Source of the DNA: Meloidogyne chitwoodi
Lineage: Eukaryota; Nematoda; Chromadorea; Rhabditida; Meloidogynidae
NCBI GenBank assembly: GCA_015183035.1
Contig: JACZZP010000013.1
Span: 1,302,001-1,366,000 of the forward strand
Reading direction: 5' to 3'
Length of the DNA stretch: 64,000 nt
Positions 42,901 to 53,334 of the stretch are shown here, one piece after another. Numbering within the stretch: position 1 is the stretch's first letter; every line of letters begins with the position of its first letter. The translations under genes and the position numbers were made by a program. The notes beneath the pieces are model-generated. The model saw nothing but the letters and a program-made list of their open reading frames with translations, did no database searches and was not told the origin of the DNA.

Positions 42901-45900
42901 TTGACAAAATAAATAATTTAATTTAGCTGAGAAAAAAAGTGAATAAAAATTTAAATAGACTAGAAGTATAGAATTAATTTATTATTATTTTTTACCATTT
43001 TTAGATAACTTTTTTTCCATCTTTTCTCCACCACTCCCATTAATTAAATTCTTTTGTTGTTGTAATTCTATTTTTTTATTTTTATTTTGTTCATTTACTA
43101 ATTTTTTATCTTCTTTACGTCCAAATCTAGAATTTGTTCCAAAAATAAATCCTCCTCCACGTTTTGTATTAAAATTTATTTTATTATCTTTTCCATTTTT
43201 TAATAATGATTTTGGGGGAAATCCTACAGGAAATTGTTCTACTGCTGGAGAATTAGCAACACAAGAAGATTCACTTTCTGCTAAAGGAGCTTCAAAATAT
43301 TTGTTGTTTTGTACTGTACGTACAGAATTATTAATTGATCTAAAAAAATTAATTATAGATCTCTTTTTTAAAATTTAAAAATTCGGAAAAAATAAGAGAA
43401 TTATAAGGGAAAAATAAATATTTTATTAAATTCTTTAAAAATCTATTCTATTAATTACTTTAATTACCTTAAATGTGCTGGAATAAAAGATGATTTTGTT
43501 GTCTTTGGCTGATTTTTGGAAACATTATTAAAACCAATTTTAGTGCTTGTTGTAGAGCCTTTTTAAATTAATTTATTTTTTAAAAGAAATAAATTAAATA
43601 AAAATTGATTACTTTTCTCAGTCTCCTGTTGTCTATTTTGAGGAGCATTAGCACTATGTCCTCGTCTACGTAATAAAGGACTAGCCTCACAAACTCTGTT
43701 AGCTACCATTCGTAAACTTCTTGTTGAAAAAACCTTTAAAACATTTTTAAAATAAAAATAAATAATAAAAAACAAACCCTTCTTTTTCCTGATTTTTCTT
43801 CTATTTTTTGTTTTATTTCTTCTTTAGGCTCTTTAATTTTTTCTTGGTTATCATTATATTTTTTCACATCAACTTCTCCAAAAGAAACACTCACAGCAGA
43901 TCTTGTTTGACGTACATTCTAAAAAGAAAAAATCAAATAAAAATATTTGGGAAATCTAATAGAAGTAAAATTGATTTTAAATGTATTTTTAAAAAACACA
44001 ATACATCTAAAAATGTGAGGAACAGATGGAAATTGAAACTATAAAGAAACTGTCCCCAACAATAATAAAACTATAAACTATTTTATAAATTAATTAATTA
44101 ATATGTTATACCATTTCTGATGAATTTTGTTTAGAATCTAATGAAGAAGAGCCCAAAGGTGGAAAAGACTGAGGTGATTTACGAAGAGAAGGAAGAAGTA
44201 CACGAGGAGGTGAACGACTTCGACGAGTTGTTGTAATTGTAGTTATTTTTGTAACAGAATCACCAACAGAGGAAATTGGAAATTCCTCAGATGAAGGAAG
44301 TTTTTGAATAAAAGGTAAATGTTCTTTTTCAGGTTGTGATTGATAAAAAGAAGAGAAATTCGGATTTGTCACTTGCAATTTTCTAAATTTTAATAAATTA
44401 GAGAATTTTTAAAAATTATCTTTTAACCAAAGAAAAGTACTAGTTAAATTAATAATAAATATTATTACCCAATATTTGTTTCCAAATCAATGGTTGATGA
44501 GGCAATATTATTCTTTTCTTGTTCTTTAATGTTTTTTACTTCATTTAGACCTTCAATATTTAATTTTTCTTCTTCTTTTTGGTTTTCTTTTAACTTTTCA
44601 ATAATATTCTCCTCTTCTTTTTCTGGTGTCCAAATGCAATAAGCAAGTTCTTTTTGAGGTGAAAGCTTAGGATAATTAATTTCATTATCATCAACAAATT
44701 GCACTTGTTTAGTTGATAAAAGTTGAGATTCTTAATAAATAAAATTTAATATTTTAAAATAAATTATTAACCTTTTTCTTGACTAAAAAATTCATCTGGA
44801 GGCAATCTTCTAAGGCCTCCTCCTCCAGGAGAACAAAGAACCAAAGTAGTTGTTGGAGAACGTCTTGGAATAAGAAAAGTCCTTTCAGAATTATCATTTC
44901 TTCCTCTTTGTTCTTCCATACTTTTTGATTTTGGTATTTCTTCATTAATTTTACGATGAGGAATACGACTTTTATGTCCAATTTCTAAACTTCTACTCAT
45001 TGGCAATTCTCCACCAACATTTTTACTAAAACTTCCTCCACTTTTAGTACTAGTCAAACGACTTAGTCTGTTCTAAAATAAATATATTAATTTAAAATTA
45101 TTACTTAAAATTATTATATTTATTAAAAAAAACCTTAACAGAATGTGCAACTGACATAAGTGGACTTTTTGGAGGTCTCTGTTGCTTTTTCTCTTCATTT
45201 TCAAAATCTTTCTTTTCCTTTTTTTTAACAAACTTTGGTAGTCGACTCGTTTTTGTTGTTTCTACAATTGTTGTTGTAGAAACTCCCATAACCTAAAATA
45301 AATATTTTTTAAATTTCTTAATTAAAAAATTAACATCATCATCTGTTGTCATTAGTTGGTTTGGCAAAGGTTCATCTATTGGATTATTCTCATCAATTAT
45401 TTGAACTGTTTGTAATTGTAACCCATTACTTGGTCTTCGAGCCAACATTGATTGACTTGATTGAATTGATTCGTTAGAACGTGATTCAGGAATTGGGGGA
45501 ATTGCTCTATTTAAAGGTGGTCGAGGTCTATGAGTTTGAAATCCGTAATGAGAAATCTTAAAAAAAAAGTTAAAATTAAAAGATAATTTTCCTCTTATTT
45601 AAAAAAAGTCGATATAAAATAAAAAAGTGAGAAATAATCAAAATGACAAAATTATGTTAAAATAAATAATTTTGAATATTGTATACTGTAATTTTAAATT
45701 TTATTTATTTTTTTAATTAAAAAAAAATATTTTTTTACCAGTGATTGTTGTTCTATATTTATTAACATTGGTTGTTCAACTTCATTATCTTTACTAATCA
45801 ATACATTAGATGAAGGTGGTAAATGTGGAAAATGTAAAATTAATTGTTCATTTTCATTATTTTGTTGTTGATCATCATTAAAAGGAAATGTTATTATTTG

Positions 45901-48164
45901 TCTATTATTAGGAGTTATTACTCCCCCACCAGCAGTTGATGAAGGTGTCCATAAAGATGATGGACTTATACAACTTCCTGCTGAAGAAGGTGGAATAGTT
46001 GTTGTGGGGGGACGAGTGCCTGCTATTACCATTACAGCACAATGAGTACGTGGAAATGCTGGAATCTAATATTAAAATATTTTTAAAAATATTTTAAATC
46101 CTCTAAAATAAAAAGAAAAATAACAAACAGAAATTTGGACAGATGAAGAATTACAAGTTTGTGAACAACAACTAATTGGAGAACCAGGAGATGCAGCCGC
46201 GCGTCTAAGTCCACGAAAAGGGCTAAAAAATTAGAAAAAATAATGAAAATATTTAAATAAAATATTAAAAAATAAAAGATTTAAACAAAAAAAATATATT
46301 TTAAAAATAAAAAAACAAATCTTAAAAAGAAAAAAAATAAAACAAAAAAAAAGAAAAGCAATTGCGGGGATTAATGTGACCTTTTTTTAGTCCCTATAGA
46401 GAAAAGAGAGAAAATGAGAAACTAAAAAAATGCCAGCGGGAATTATACTAAATATTCATATATTTTTTTATTTTTATTTTCTCATTCTTTGATGGTGTCC
46501 ATAGCAAATTGTCAAAACATTCAAATAAAAACAATTCCCAATAGAAATGTTTTTGTAACAAATTTTTACTTTTTATTTAAAAAAATTAAAAAAAAACAAC
46601 AAAAATCAGTTTAAAAAAATAAATAAATATTAATAGTTAAAAGTATAAATAAATAAAAATATTTTTTTAATAAATATTTAAGTTGAAAAATAAAATAAAT
46701 AAATATTTTTAATATTTTCTAAATTTATTTAATTTTTTTTATTATGAAAAATTCAAAATAAAATTAAAATAATTAATTTGGTTTATTTTTTAGTTCCCCT
46801 ATTTTTTTCCATTTTTTACCGTCTTCGACGTTTTCCACTTGGCCAAATCCTTTCCAAAAGGCTCTTCATTCATTTGTGCTGATTAGTTAATTAATTAAAT
46901 ATTCAGAAAATTTTAAAATAAATTAAATAATTTTTTTATAATTTTTTAAATAATATTTAAATAAATTTAGTATTCTATTTAACATTTTTTATTACTAAAA
47001 TAAAGTAAATTTTATATATTTTTAAAATTATTTAAATAATTTTAAAAATTACAAAAAAGTTAAAAAGTTAATTAAAATTTATTTATTTTAATTATTTTTA
47101 ATTATTAAAATTTTATAAAAATATTTATTTTTAATAAAAATTCTAAAATAATTTATTTATCTTTCCAATTAGCCAAATGTAAGTTCTAAATTTTAAAAAA
47201 ATAAATGAAAATTGTTGCCTAGCAAAAAGTGTAAAATAATGAAAATAATGAAATAAAGGAAGATAAAAAATAATTAAAAAATAAATTTTTATATTATTTT
47301 TATTAGTTGGCTAAGAGATTTATTACAAAATATTAAAAAAAACTTTATTTACTAAAAATAATATAAATGGTAAAAATAAAATAATTCTAACAAATTGGTG
47401 GGAAAAATAAATAAATAAATAAATATCGATAAAATTAAAAAAGAATTGCAAATGATGGGAAGAAAATTTGCAAAATTTAAAAAATATTTTAATATTTTTT
47501 GTTATTTTAAGTTAAAAAAAATAAATATTTAATTTTAAGTATTTCTCAACTTTCACAATAGTGGGTAAAAATAAAAGAATAAAAATGAAAAAAAGTGAAA
47601 CAATTCAAATATATATTTTTATTTATTATTTTTACTTATTATGGGAAGCTTTAATATTTGTTAGTATATAAAGAGAATTTTAGATAAAGTGGATAAGATA
47701 AGGAGACAAAAAATAAAAGAGAAATATGTACATAGACAACAACAACACTTTCTCTCTCTTTCTCTCTCTCTCTCTCAATACTTTATTACACAAAAAATAA
47801 TAAAAATAATATTATTAATAAATATTTATTAAAAAATTAACATAAATTCCTTTTATTTTAAGAATTTTATTTTTCTTTATTTTTATATAAAAAAGAGATA
47901 AAAAATAAAACATTTATAACTCAAATAAATAAATAAATAATTTTAAAAATTAAATTAAATTAACCTATGCATAGATTTTGTTGTTAATAAAATTAAAGAA
48001 AATTTTTGATTAAAACTTTTATTTTTATTTTCTTCTTTTTCTTCTCTTTTTTCTAAAATAAAATAAGGAAAAGTTCTTTTTTTGTTGTTTTTTATTTTTT
48101 TAAATAATAAAAAAGGTTTTTTAATAATTTGTTGATTTTTTTTAATATTTAAATTGGCATCCAT
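39938..48164 (-). CDS. long disordered protein with SxIP motifs and C-terminal coiled coil
   Basis: A chain of about 15 minus-strand exons encodes a Ser/Pro/Lys-rich, mostly disordered protein. Two first exons fit the same phase-2 acceptor at 46222: a distal one (47966-48164, start MDANLNIKKNQQ) and a proximal one (46820-46869, start MKSLLERIWPSGKRRR). The shared part begins PFRGLRRAAASPGSP, then a compact island, FPRTHCAVMVIAGTRPP (about 46020-46055). Two SxIP-type tetrapeptides, SRIP in a basic context (44959-44970) and SFIP (43479-43490), match the motif by which plus-end proteins bind EB1. The C-terminus is a coiled coil (LRKQNASLQEQLSERNKII) ending RQLRGDL, stop 39938-39940. There is no catalytic domain. 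A cytoskeletal, possibly microtubule-associated role is inferred from motifs only. Exon joins inside the chain are inferred. Confidence 0.6.
46820..46869 (-). other. candidate alternative first exon
   Basis: Inside the long intron 46223-47965 a coding-like block begins with ATG at 46869, encodes MKSLLERIWPSGKRRR and ends in phase 2 before a GTAAAA donor at 46819. Joining to the exon at 46222 gives an uninterrupted frame into PFRGLRR. The block is far richer in GC than the intron around it. A second ATG four bases upstream reads the block in another frame and does not fit the junction phase. Confidence 0.6.
47750..47777. repeat. CT microsatellite
   Basis: A CT/TCTT run in the long intron or upstream region of the disordered-protein gene. 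Confidence 0.8.
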
Positions 48165-48187
48165 CAACTGCCCTTTACATGCACCTG

Positions 48188-50915
48188 AATAATGAAAAAA
48201 GCAGTTAATTTAATTAAAATAATTAATTAAATAAAAATAATTATTTTAATAAAAATAAATAAATAAATATATTTTTAAATAAAAATAAGTAAAAAGCTTT
48301 AACAAAATAGATAAATATAAAAGTTTTTTTTTAAAGAAGGATTTGTGGATATTATTTTGATATAAAAGAGAATTATCTAAAGAAGAAATGAAGATAGTAT
48401 AAAATTGAATTTATTTTTATTTTTTAAGAGAATTTTGTTATTTTTTTAGGCAACGAATAAATTGATAAAAAAAAATTAAATTTATATAAAATAAAATAAA
48501 AATATTCTAAAAAATAGAAAAAAGCTTCAAATATAATTAAATAAAAATTATTTAATTTATTAATGTTTTTTTAAATAAAAAAAATAAATTTTAAGCTTAA
48601 AATTTAAGTAAAAAATAAATATTTATATTTTGCGATTTTTGCTCTCCTTAAAAATTTTAAAAAGAAAATATTTAAAAAAATAAACATGAAAAATAACCTT
48701 AGAAAAAATCTTTTTTCTCAAAATAAATACAAGTCCCCCCTCTGTTCCTTTTTTTGTTCACATTTCCTTTTTCTTCTTTCTACTTATTATGGCTAACAAT
48801 TTCTCTCAATATGAACAGTCAATATAGACTTGGCAAGTTTTGTTAGAATTATTTATCCTTTTTATACTTTAAAAAGCAGTAAATTACTTTTGAGGGAAAT
48901 AATGTAAAAAAAGAAAGGTGAATAAATGAGTAAAAGAAAAGGAGAAAAATAAATAGCCTTTGGCTAAAATTATTTTTAAAAATAATTTTAAATGTAAAAT
49001 AAAAAAGTGAGATATATTATTTATTTTAAAATGTTAAAGGCTTTAATAAATTATTTTTTAATTTTTAATAGGAAAAAAATTAACAATTTAAAGAAAAAAC
49101 ATTTTTTAAAAGTTTTTCGAAAGTATGAGTGACAAAAAAAGCCAAAACATTTAAAATTATAAAATTAAAAAAAAACAAAAATTAAATTTAAAAATAGTTA
49201 AGTTAATAATAAAATATTATTTTTTAAAGTTAATTATAAAAGTAAAATTTCTTTTAGAAATGTTGGGGATTTCGCAATAATTTTATGAAATAGTTTTATT
49301 ATTTAAAAATATTTGGCTATTAATCTTGAATTTTGAAAAGATAAAAAATTAATTAATAAAATATTATTTATAAAATAAAATCTTCTTTTTTATTTAAAAA
49401 AGTAAAGATGTACTTTTTGCCAACAAATAATTTAAATAAATATATTTATTTTTTACTTTTTTTATTATTTCTTGTCAATATAAGTCTATAGGCTTTATAT
49501 AGCTGACACGTGTACATATATGCGCAGAAAAAATCCTATATTAATATTTAAAAAGAGAATTAATTTGTTAAAGAGGAGAAAATATGTAGAAGCCACAAAT
49601 TAAAAAATAATAATACTTTATAATTTTTTAAAAAATAATTACTAATTCTTTATTTTAAATTATTATATATTTTTAAATATTAATATTTTAGGTATAATTA
49701 ATTTTGATTGAAAAATAAAACAGTAAAATTTCAATAAAGTCTGAATTTTAGTTAAATTATAACTCTGCAATCTAATTTATTTAAAAAAACTTTTAATTTT
49801 TTTAAATAAATTAAATCCAGTCTAATCATAACTAAGTAAAATTATTTAAATTATTTAAAAATAAAATATATTTTTATATTTTAAATATTCAAATTTTATA
49901 TTATTTTTTATAAATTAGTAGTCAAATTAGGGAAATATGTCCACATTCTGTGTTAAATGTTGAAAATGCTTCAAATGTTGAAAATAAGTCAAAAAGTAAT
50001 GGGTAAAAGCAGCAATAGTCACCATTGAGTTTATTTTTATTCTTTGTAAAAAAAAAAGAAAATTTATGCATAGAATAAAGGGGAAACACATGCCATGCCA
50101 ATGACGGAAATAGTATGTATGTATTTTTATAAAATGGATAAGTTTTTATGCGCACATTTTAAATTATTTAAGCAAAAGAGAAGGACAATAGGTTAAAATT
50201 TGGTATAATTTATAGTATTTATTTTTTGGATTGTTTTGCTTTTAGCCATCCTGTGTGTTAAATTATTTTATTTTTGATAAATAATTTAAAGCAACATTAT
50301 TTTTATAATAATAATTTAACTTTTCTTCCAACAAAAAGTTTTTGTAATTTTCGGTTATATATACGGAGTTTTGCAGACATTTCCTGAGGACTATTTTTGC
50401 AGATATTTTATAAAAAATATGAGACAATATAAAAAATAAATCAATTTAATTCCCAATACATACCCAAGCATTCATCACTTCTTCAAAAACATTCCAATCA
50501 CCAATCTTCTTCACCTGTTGGCAAATTCAAAATCTTCATTTTCATAACGGATTACCAAATTATTCCTCACAATTCCTTACAAGGGAACATCCCGAACTGT
50601 CAGTGCGAATTTGATATATTTTTTAGTCCAATGGAGAGCAACCCCGACTTCCTTTGTAAATAAGTTTCCCTATGGTTTTTCAATCTTTGGGGACCTATAA
50701 CTTGGCCCATTGTTGTTTCCGCGGACTAGTTTTTATGTCATTCGACTCAGCTCGACGAGCTCTTTCGTATGACATATAACTCGTCCGAAATAAAAAAAGT
50801 ATGGAAACTGTAGTCAGGCCAAAACATAAAAAAGAATTGTATTTTTGTTTTCTCCAAATCTTGCAGAGATGCAGAAAAATTACGAAGGCCTGCCATAACA
50901 AAGAATTTTTATTTC
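48188..50915. other. intergenic, AT-rich; less AT-rich block near its right end
   Basis: About 2.7 kb without a recognisable gene. Most is AT-rich with simple tracts. From about 50450 to 50700 the composition becomes more balanced (for example a GGAACATCCCGAACTGTCAG stretch near 50583) and continues into the region read below as the 3' side of the left coiled-coil gene copy. Confidence 0.45.
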
Positions 50916-50941
50916 TCAAATCCCAATCAAAAAAATCCTCC
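50695..50941 (-). other. coding-like downstream part of left coiled-coil gene copy
   Basis: Immediately outside the left palindrome arm a minus-strand frame reads EDFFDWDLRNKNSLLWQAF, then a membrane-helix-like segment FLCFGLTTVSILFLF and a polar end, SPRKQQWAKL, with stop at 50695. It is preceded exactly by an acceptor-like TTTTTAG at the arm border, but it is out of frame with the coding sequence inside the arm. It may be the original 3' exon of the duplicated gene. Confidence 0.4.
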
Positions 50942-51418
50942 TAAAAATTTTAATAAACCAATAATCATTTTTTGATTTTTTCGAATGCTTTTCTTCTTTC
51001 TTCTTCTCTTTTTCAATTGCTTTGAACTTCTTCTTCTCTTTCTTTTCTTCTATTTCTTCCGTTAACTTGTTTAACTCCTTAATGACCTCATTTAACTTAA
51101 CACTCATTTTGTTCAGGTTATTTTCAACCTAAAGGAAATATATAGTGAGTGCTCAATTAAATTTATTAAGTGCTTATGTTAGTGGATGATAACTGAGTGG
51201 CAAAGGTGGTTAAGAGGTCTAGAATAATTTTCATTCCCGGACCTATCACCACTTGTTTTATATTTTAAAGTTTAAACCTTTTCCAAACGCTTGTTGACAT
51301 CTACCAAATTCTCTTCTGATTTTGCTAGAGAAATCTGAAAAAACAAAAATATTCTATACGTTAAATAAATTACTTCCAAAATAGAGACACGCCCCGGCGG
51401 TTTGTCATAGACATGCTT
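50942..51418 (+). repeat. left arm of 477-bp inverted repeat
   Basis: This arm is the reverse complement of 51807-52283. Reading both arms side by side I found one mismatch (51413 against 51812) and no gap, including across introns. The symmetry is exact (paired positions sum to 103225), so the duplication is young or maintained by gene conversion. Confidence 0.95.
51188..51250 (+). other. tRNA-like promoter remnant inside an intron
   Basis: TGGCAAAGGTGG (about 51198-51209) matches the tRNA A-box consensus TRGYNNARNNGG exactly and is followed by TTAAGAGGTC as in class II tRNAs. About 30 bases on, TTTTCATTCCC resembles a B-box only poorly. It lies in the second intron of the coiled-coil gene, and the mirror copy is in the right arm. 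It may be a decayed tRNA or a SINE head. Confidence 0.3.
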
Positions 51419-51554
51419 ATGATAAGGATTAGTGATAAGAAAAAACAAATATCAGATTCGTAATCAGCGCCCTCGAAAACCCATAAAAACACATTTTTAC
51501 TATTCCTCTGCGATTATTTAGGATGGCGCCCAATTGGTGAATAGGGACACGCCC

Positions 51555-51653
51555 GATTGGTCGCGGGCCGACTGGTCGCGGCTGACTGGTCGCGACTTAT
51601 TGGTCGCCGGCCGATTGGTCGCGAGGCCGACTGGTCGCCGGCCCGCGACTGCC
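51555..51653 (+). repeat. GC-rich minisatellite at the palindrome centre
   Basis: Six imperfect units of about 14-16 bases share the core (A/C)TTGGTCGC or CTGGTCGC with GGCC spacers, for example GACTGGTCGCGGCT. The block is over two-thirds G+C in a genome that is about four-fifths A+T. It is preceded by GGGACACGCCCGA (51544-51556). It lies in the 388-bp spacer between the two arms. Confidence 0.9.
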
Positions 51654-51782
51654 TATTTTTAAATTTTTTTAATTTTTTCTCATTCCATAATAGAAAGAAT
51701 AAAGGGCTGTTTTTTGAATACATAAACCCTTTTTCTTGAAACCCTAGTTTTGATTATTTCAATTTTCAGTTTAAATTTATAA

Positions 51783-52321
51783 ATGCCTGAAAAACAGAAA
51801 GAGAAGAAGCACGTCTATGACAAACCGCCGGGGCGTGTCTCTATTTTGGAAGTAATTTATTTAACGTATAGAATATTTTTGTTTTTTCAGATTTCTCTAG
51901 CAAAATCAGAAGAGAATTTGGTAGATGTCAACAAGCGTTTGGAAAAGGTTTAAACTTTAAAATATAAAACAAGTGGTGATAGGTCCGGGAATGAAAATTA
52001 TTCTAGACCTCTTAACCACCTTTGCCACTCAGTTATCATCCACTAACATAAGCACTTAATAAATTTAATTGAGCACTCACTATATATTTCCTTTAGGTTG
52101 AAAATAACCTGAACAAAATGAGTGTTAAGTTAAATGAGGTCATTAAGGAGTTAAACAAGTTAACGGAAGAAATAGAAGAAAAGAAAGAGAAGAAGAAGTT
52201 CAAAGCAATTGAAAAAGAGAAGAAGAAAGAAGAAAAGCATTCGAAAAAATCAAAAAATGATTATTGGTTTATTAAAATTTTTATGAGTATTTGCTTTTCT
52301 GTCAATTTTTTTGTCAAATAA
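51783..52321 (+). CDS. small coiled-coil protein, right copy, 3' end rearranged
   Basis: A strong acceptor (CAATTTTCAG) lies 14 bases before the ATG at 51783, so the 5' end looks intact. Three exons join in phase at GGAA/GTAATT, TTTTTTCAG/ATTTCT, AAAG/GTTTAA and CCTTTAG/GTTGAA. The product starts MPEKQKEKKHVYDKPPGRVS, has a heptad-like middle (LVDVNKRLEKVENNLNKMS) and a Lys/Glu-rich helix, then YWFIKIF. At 52284 the palindrome arm ends and the frame enters sequence derived from the antisense of strumpellin, encoding a few hydrophobic residues (SICFSVNFFVK) before TAA. The original C-terminus is therefore probably lost. Short length and coiled-coil character are all that can be said about function. 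Confidence 0.6.
51807..52283 (-). repeat. right arm of 477-bp inverted repeat
   Basis: Mirror copy of 50942-51418 (see left arm). It ends at 52283, within a few bases of the inverted strumpellin fragment, which marks a shared rearrangement junction. Confidence 0.95.
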
Positions 52322-52915
52322 TCTTGTAATCGAATGCATCTGTTCAGCTCATATTTGTATACCATTTCTTAAATCTACATGTTCACAAACAAAAAGAAAT
52401 GTTTTTCTAAATTGATGCAAACGAAGATGGCGACGACGTTCTAAAAGACCATATACTGAAGTGGAAGAGGTGTCAGTTGCAGGTGATGAAAGAATAGTGA
52501 CGAGACGTTTCTAAATAATAAAAAAATGTTAACATAAGCAAATTTTTCATTAAAAATTCTTTTCAAAAAATTGTACAAAATTATTTTTAAATTTAACATT
52601 TAATTCATTGCAAAGTCCATCAGATAGAAGTGCACGTGAGTTAATATGAACATCACCACCTAATTCTTTAATACATGTTTGTGCAATACCCATAGCTAAA
52701 CGAGATATTTTGTATGTTAATTCAGCGAGTCGACGCCTTCGTGAAATATCTGCAAATTGTTCAATTCGGATTTTATCAACCCAAACTGATTGAGAATCAG
52801 AAGAAAAATATTGGTTAAGTTGATCCATTTCATCAAAAATTGCACGAGGGATTGCCTAAAAAATTAAAAAACGTAATTTGAAATATCTTTTAGAAGGTGT
52901 AAAACCTGAACAACT
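52289..52915 (-). pseudogene. inverted partial copy of strumpellin (WASHC5)
   Basis: The minus strand reproduces 55726-56370 of the downstream strumpellin gene, including introns, so it arose at DNA level and not from mRNA. The coding part reads IPRAIFDEMDQLNQYFSSDS and continues through a Lys/Arg-rich stretch. Differences include IS for LL before RRRR, scattered substitutions that are denser near the 52289 end, and a 9-bp deletion near 52486. It has neither the start nor the end of the gene and cannot encode a whole subunit. The junction on one side abuts the palindrome arm; on the other side it meets TCGGGCGTGTCCC, a motif also found next to the palindrome-centre minisatellite. Confidence 0.9.
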
Positions 52916-53334
52916 CGGTCATGCGCCTAGTCGGGCGTGTCCCGATAAATGATGGCTGACTGCCTACCGTCTCTCCGACATTAACCTCATTATTTTCTCT
53001 TATAAGGAAGAAAAGAGAAAGAAAAGTAAAGAGAGACAAGAGGAAAAGTCGCTCATTTCTTTCTTTTTACCCAGTACTCTATCGCTCCCAAAACTTTGAA
53101 CGGCTATTTTTTAGTTTGGGTGTCGGAGCCAAAAATTGGCAATATGTTATCGACCCTGCTCTATACGATCGTGCAAAAAAAATCGAAATTCATAGTTACA
53201 GTTCGTGAGTTCCCTTGTTAGATAATTTAAAAAAACTTCGACTATTTCTAAAGACGTTTCCAACTGTGAAACAATTTCAATATTTTTGCTTTGAATAAAT
53301 TTCTGATTTTTTATTTTATGTATTTTAGTTTAAA
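52916..53334. other. upstream region of strumpellin
   Basis: About 0.4 kb, less AT-rich than most intergenic sequence. It starts with TCGGGCGTGTCCCGA (52933-52947) and contains a purine-rich stretch (52980-53050). A TTTTAG acceptor lies just before the strumpellin ATG. It is the presumed promoter and leader region. Confidence 0.5.

Larger units (their letters stand above)
50916..51418 (-). pseudogene. left copy of small coiled-coil gene, 5'-truncated
   Basis: This is the inverted twin of the gene at 51783-52321. It holds the same three exon segments: KHVYDKPPGRVSILE, ISLAKSEENLVDVNKRLEK and VENNLNKMSVKLNEVIKELN with the Lys/Glu-rich helix. Homology starts inside exon 1, so the initiating Met of the other copy is missing and no replacement start with acceptor is seen. 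At the other end the frame leaves the repeat as RRIFLIGI and stops at 50916-50918. Whether it is expressed from another start is unknown. Confidence 0.55.

Noticed and set aside
39938..46869. Naming the disordered protein EFA-6 or NAV/UNC-53
   Set aside because: It lacks Sec7 and PH domains and any AAA or CH domain; SxIP motifs and a coiled coil alone are not enough.
49922..50155. Minus-strand frame of 77 codons
   Set aside because: Aromatic-rich frame without splice signals, acceptor near the start or recognisable motif; probably chance.
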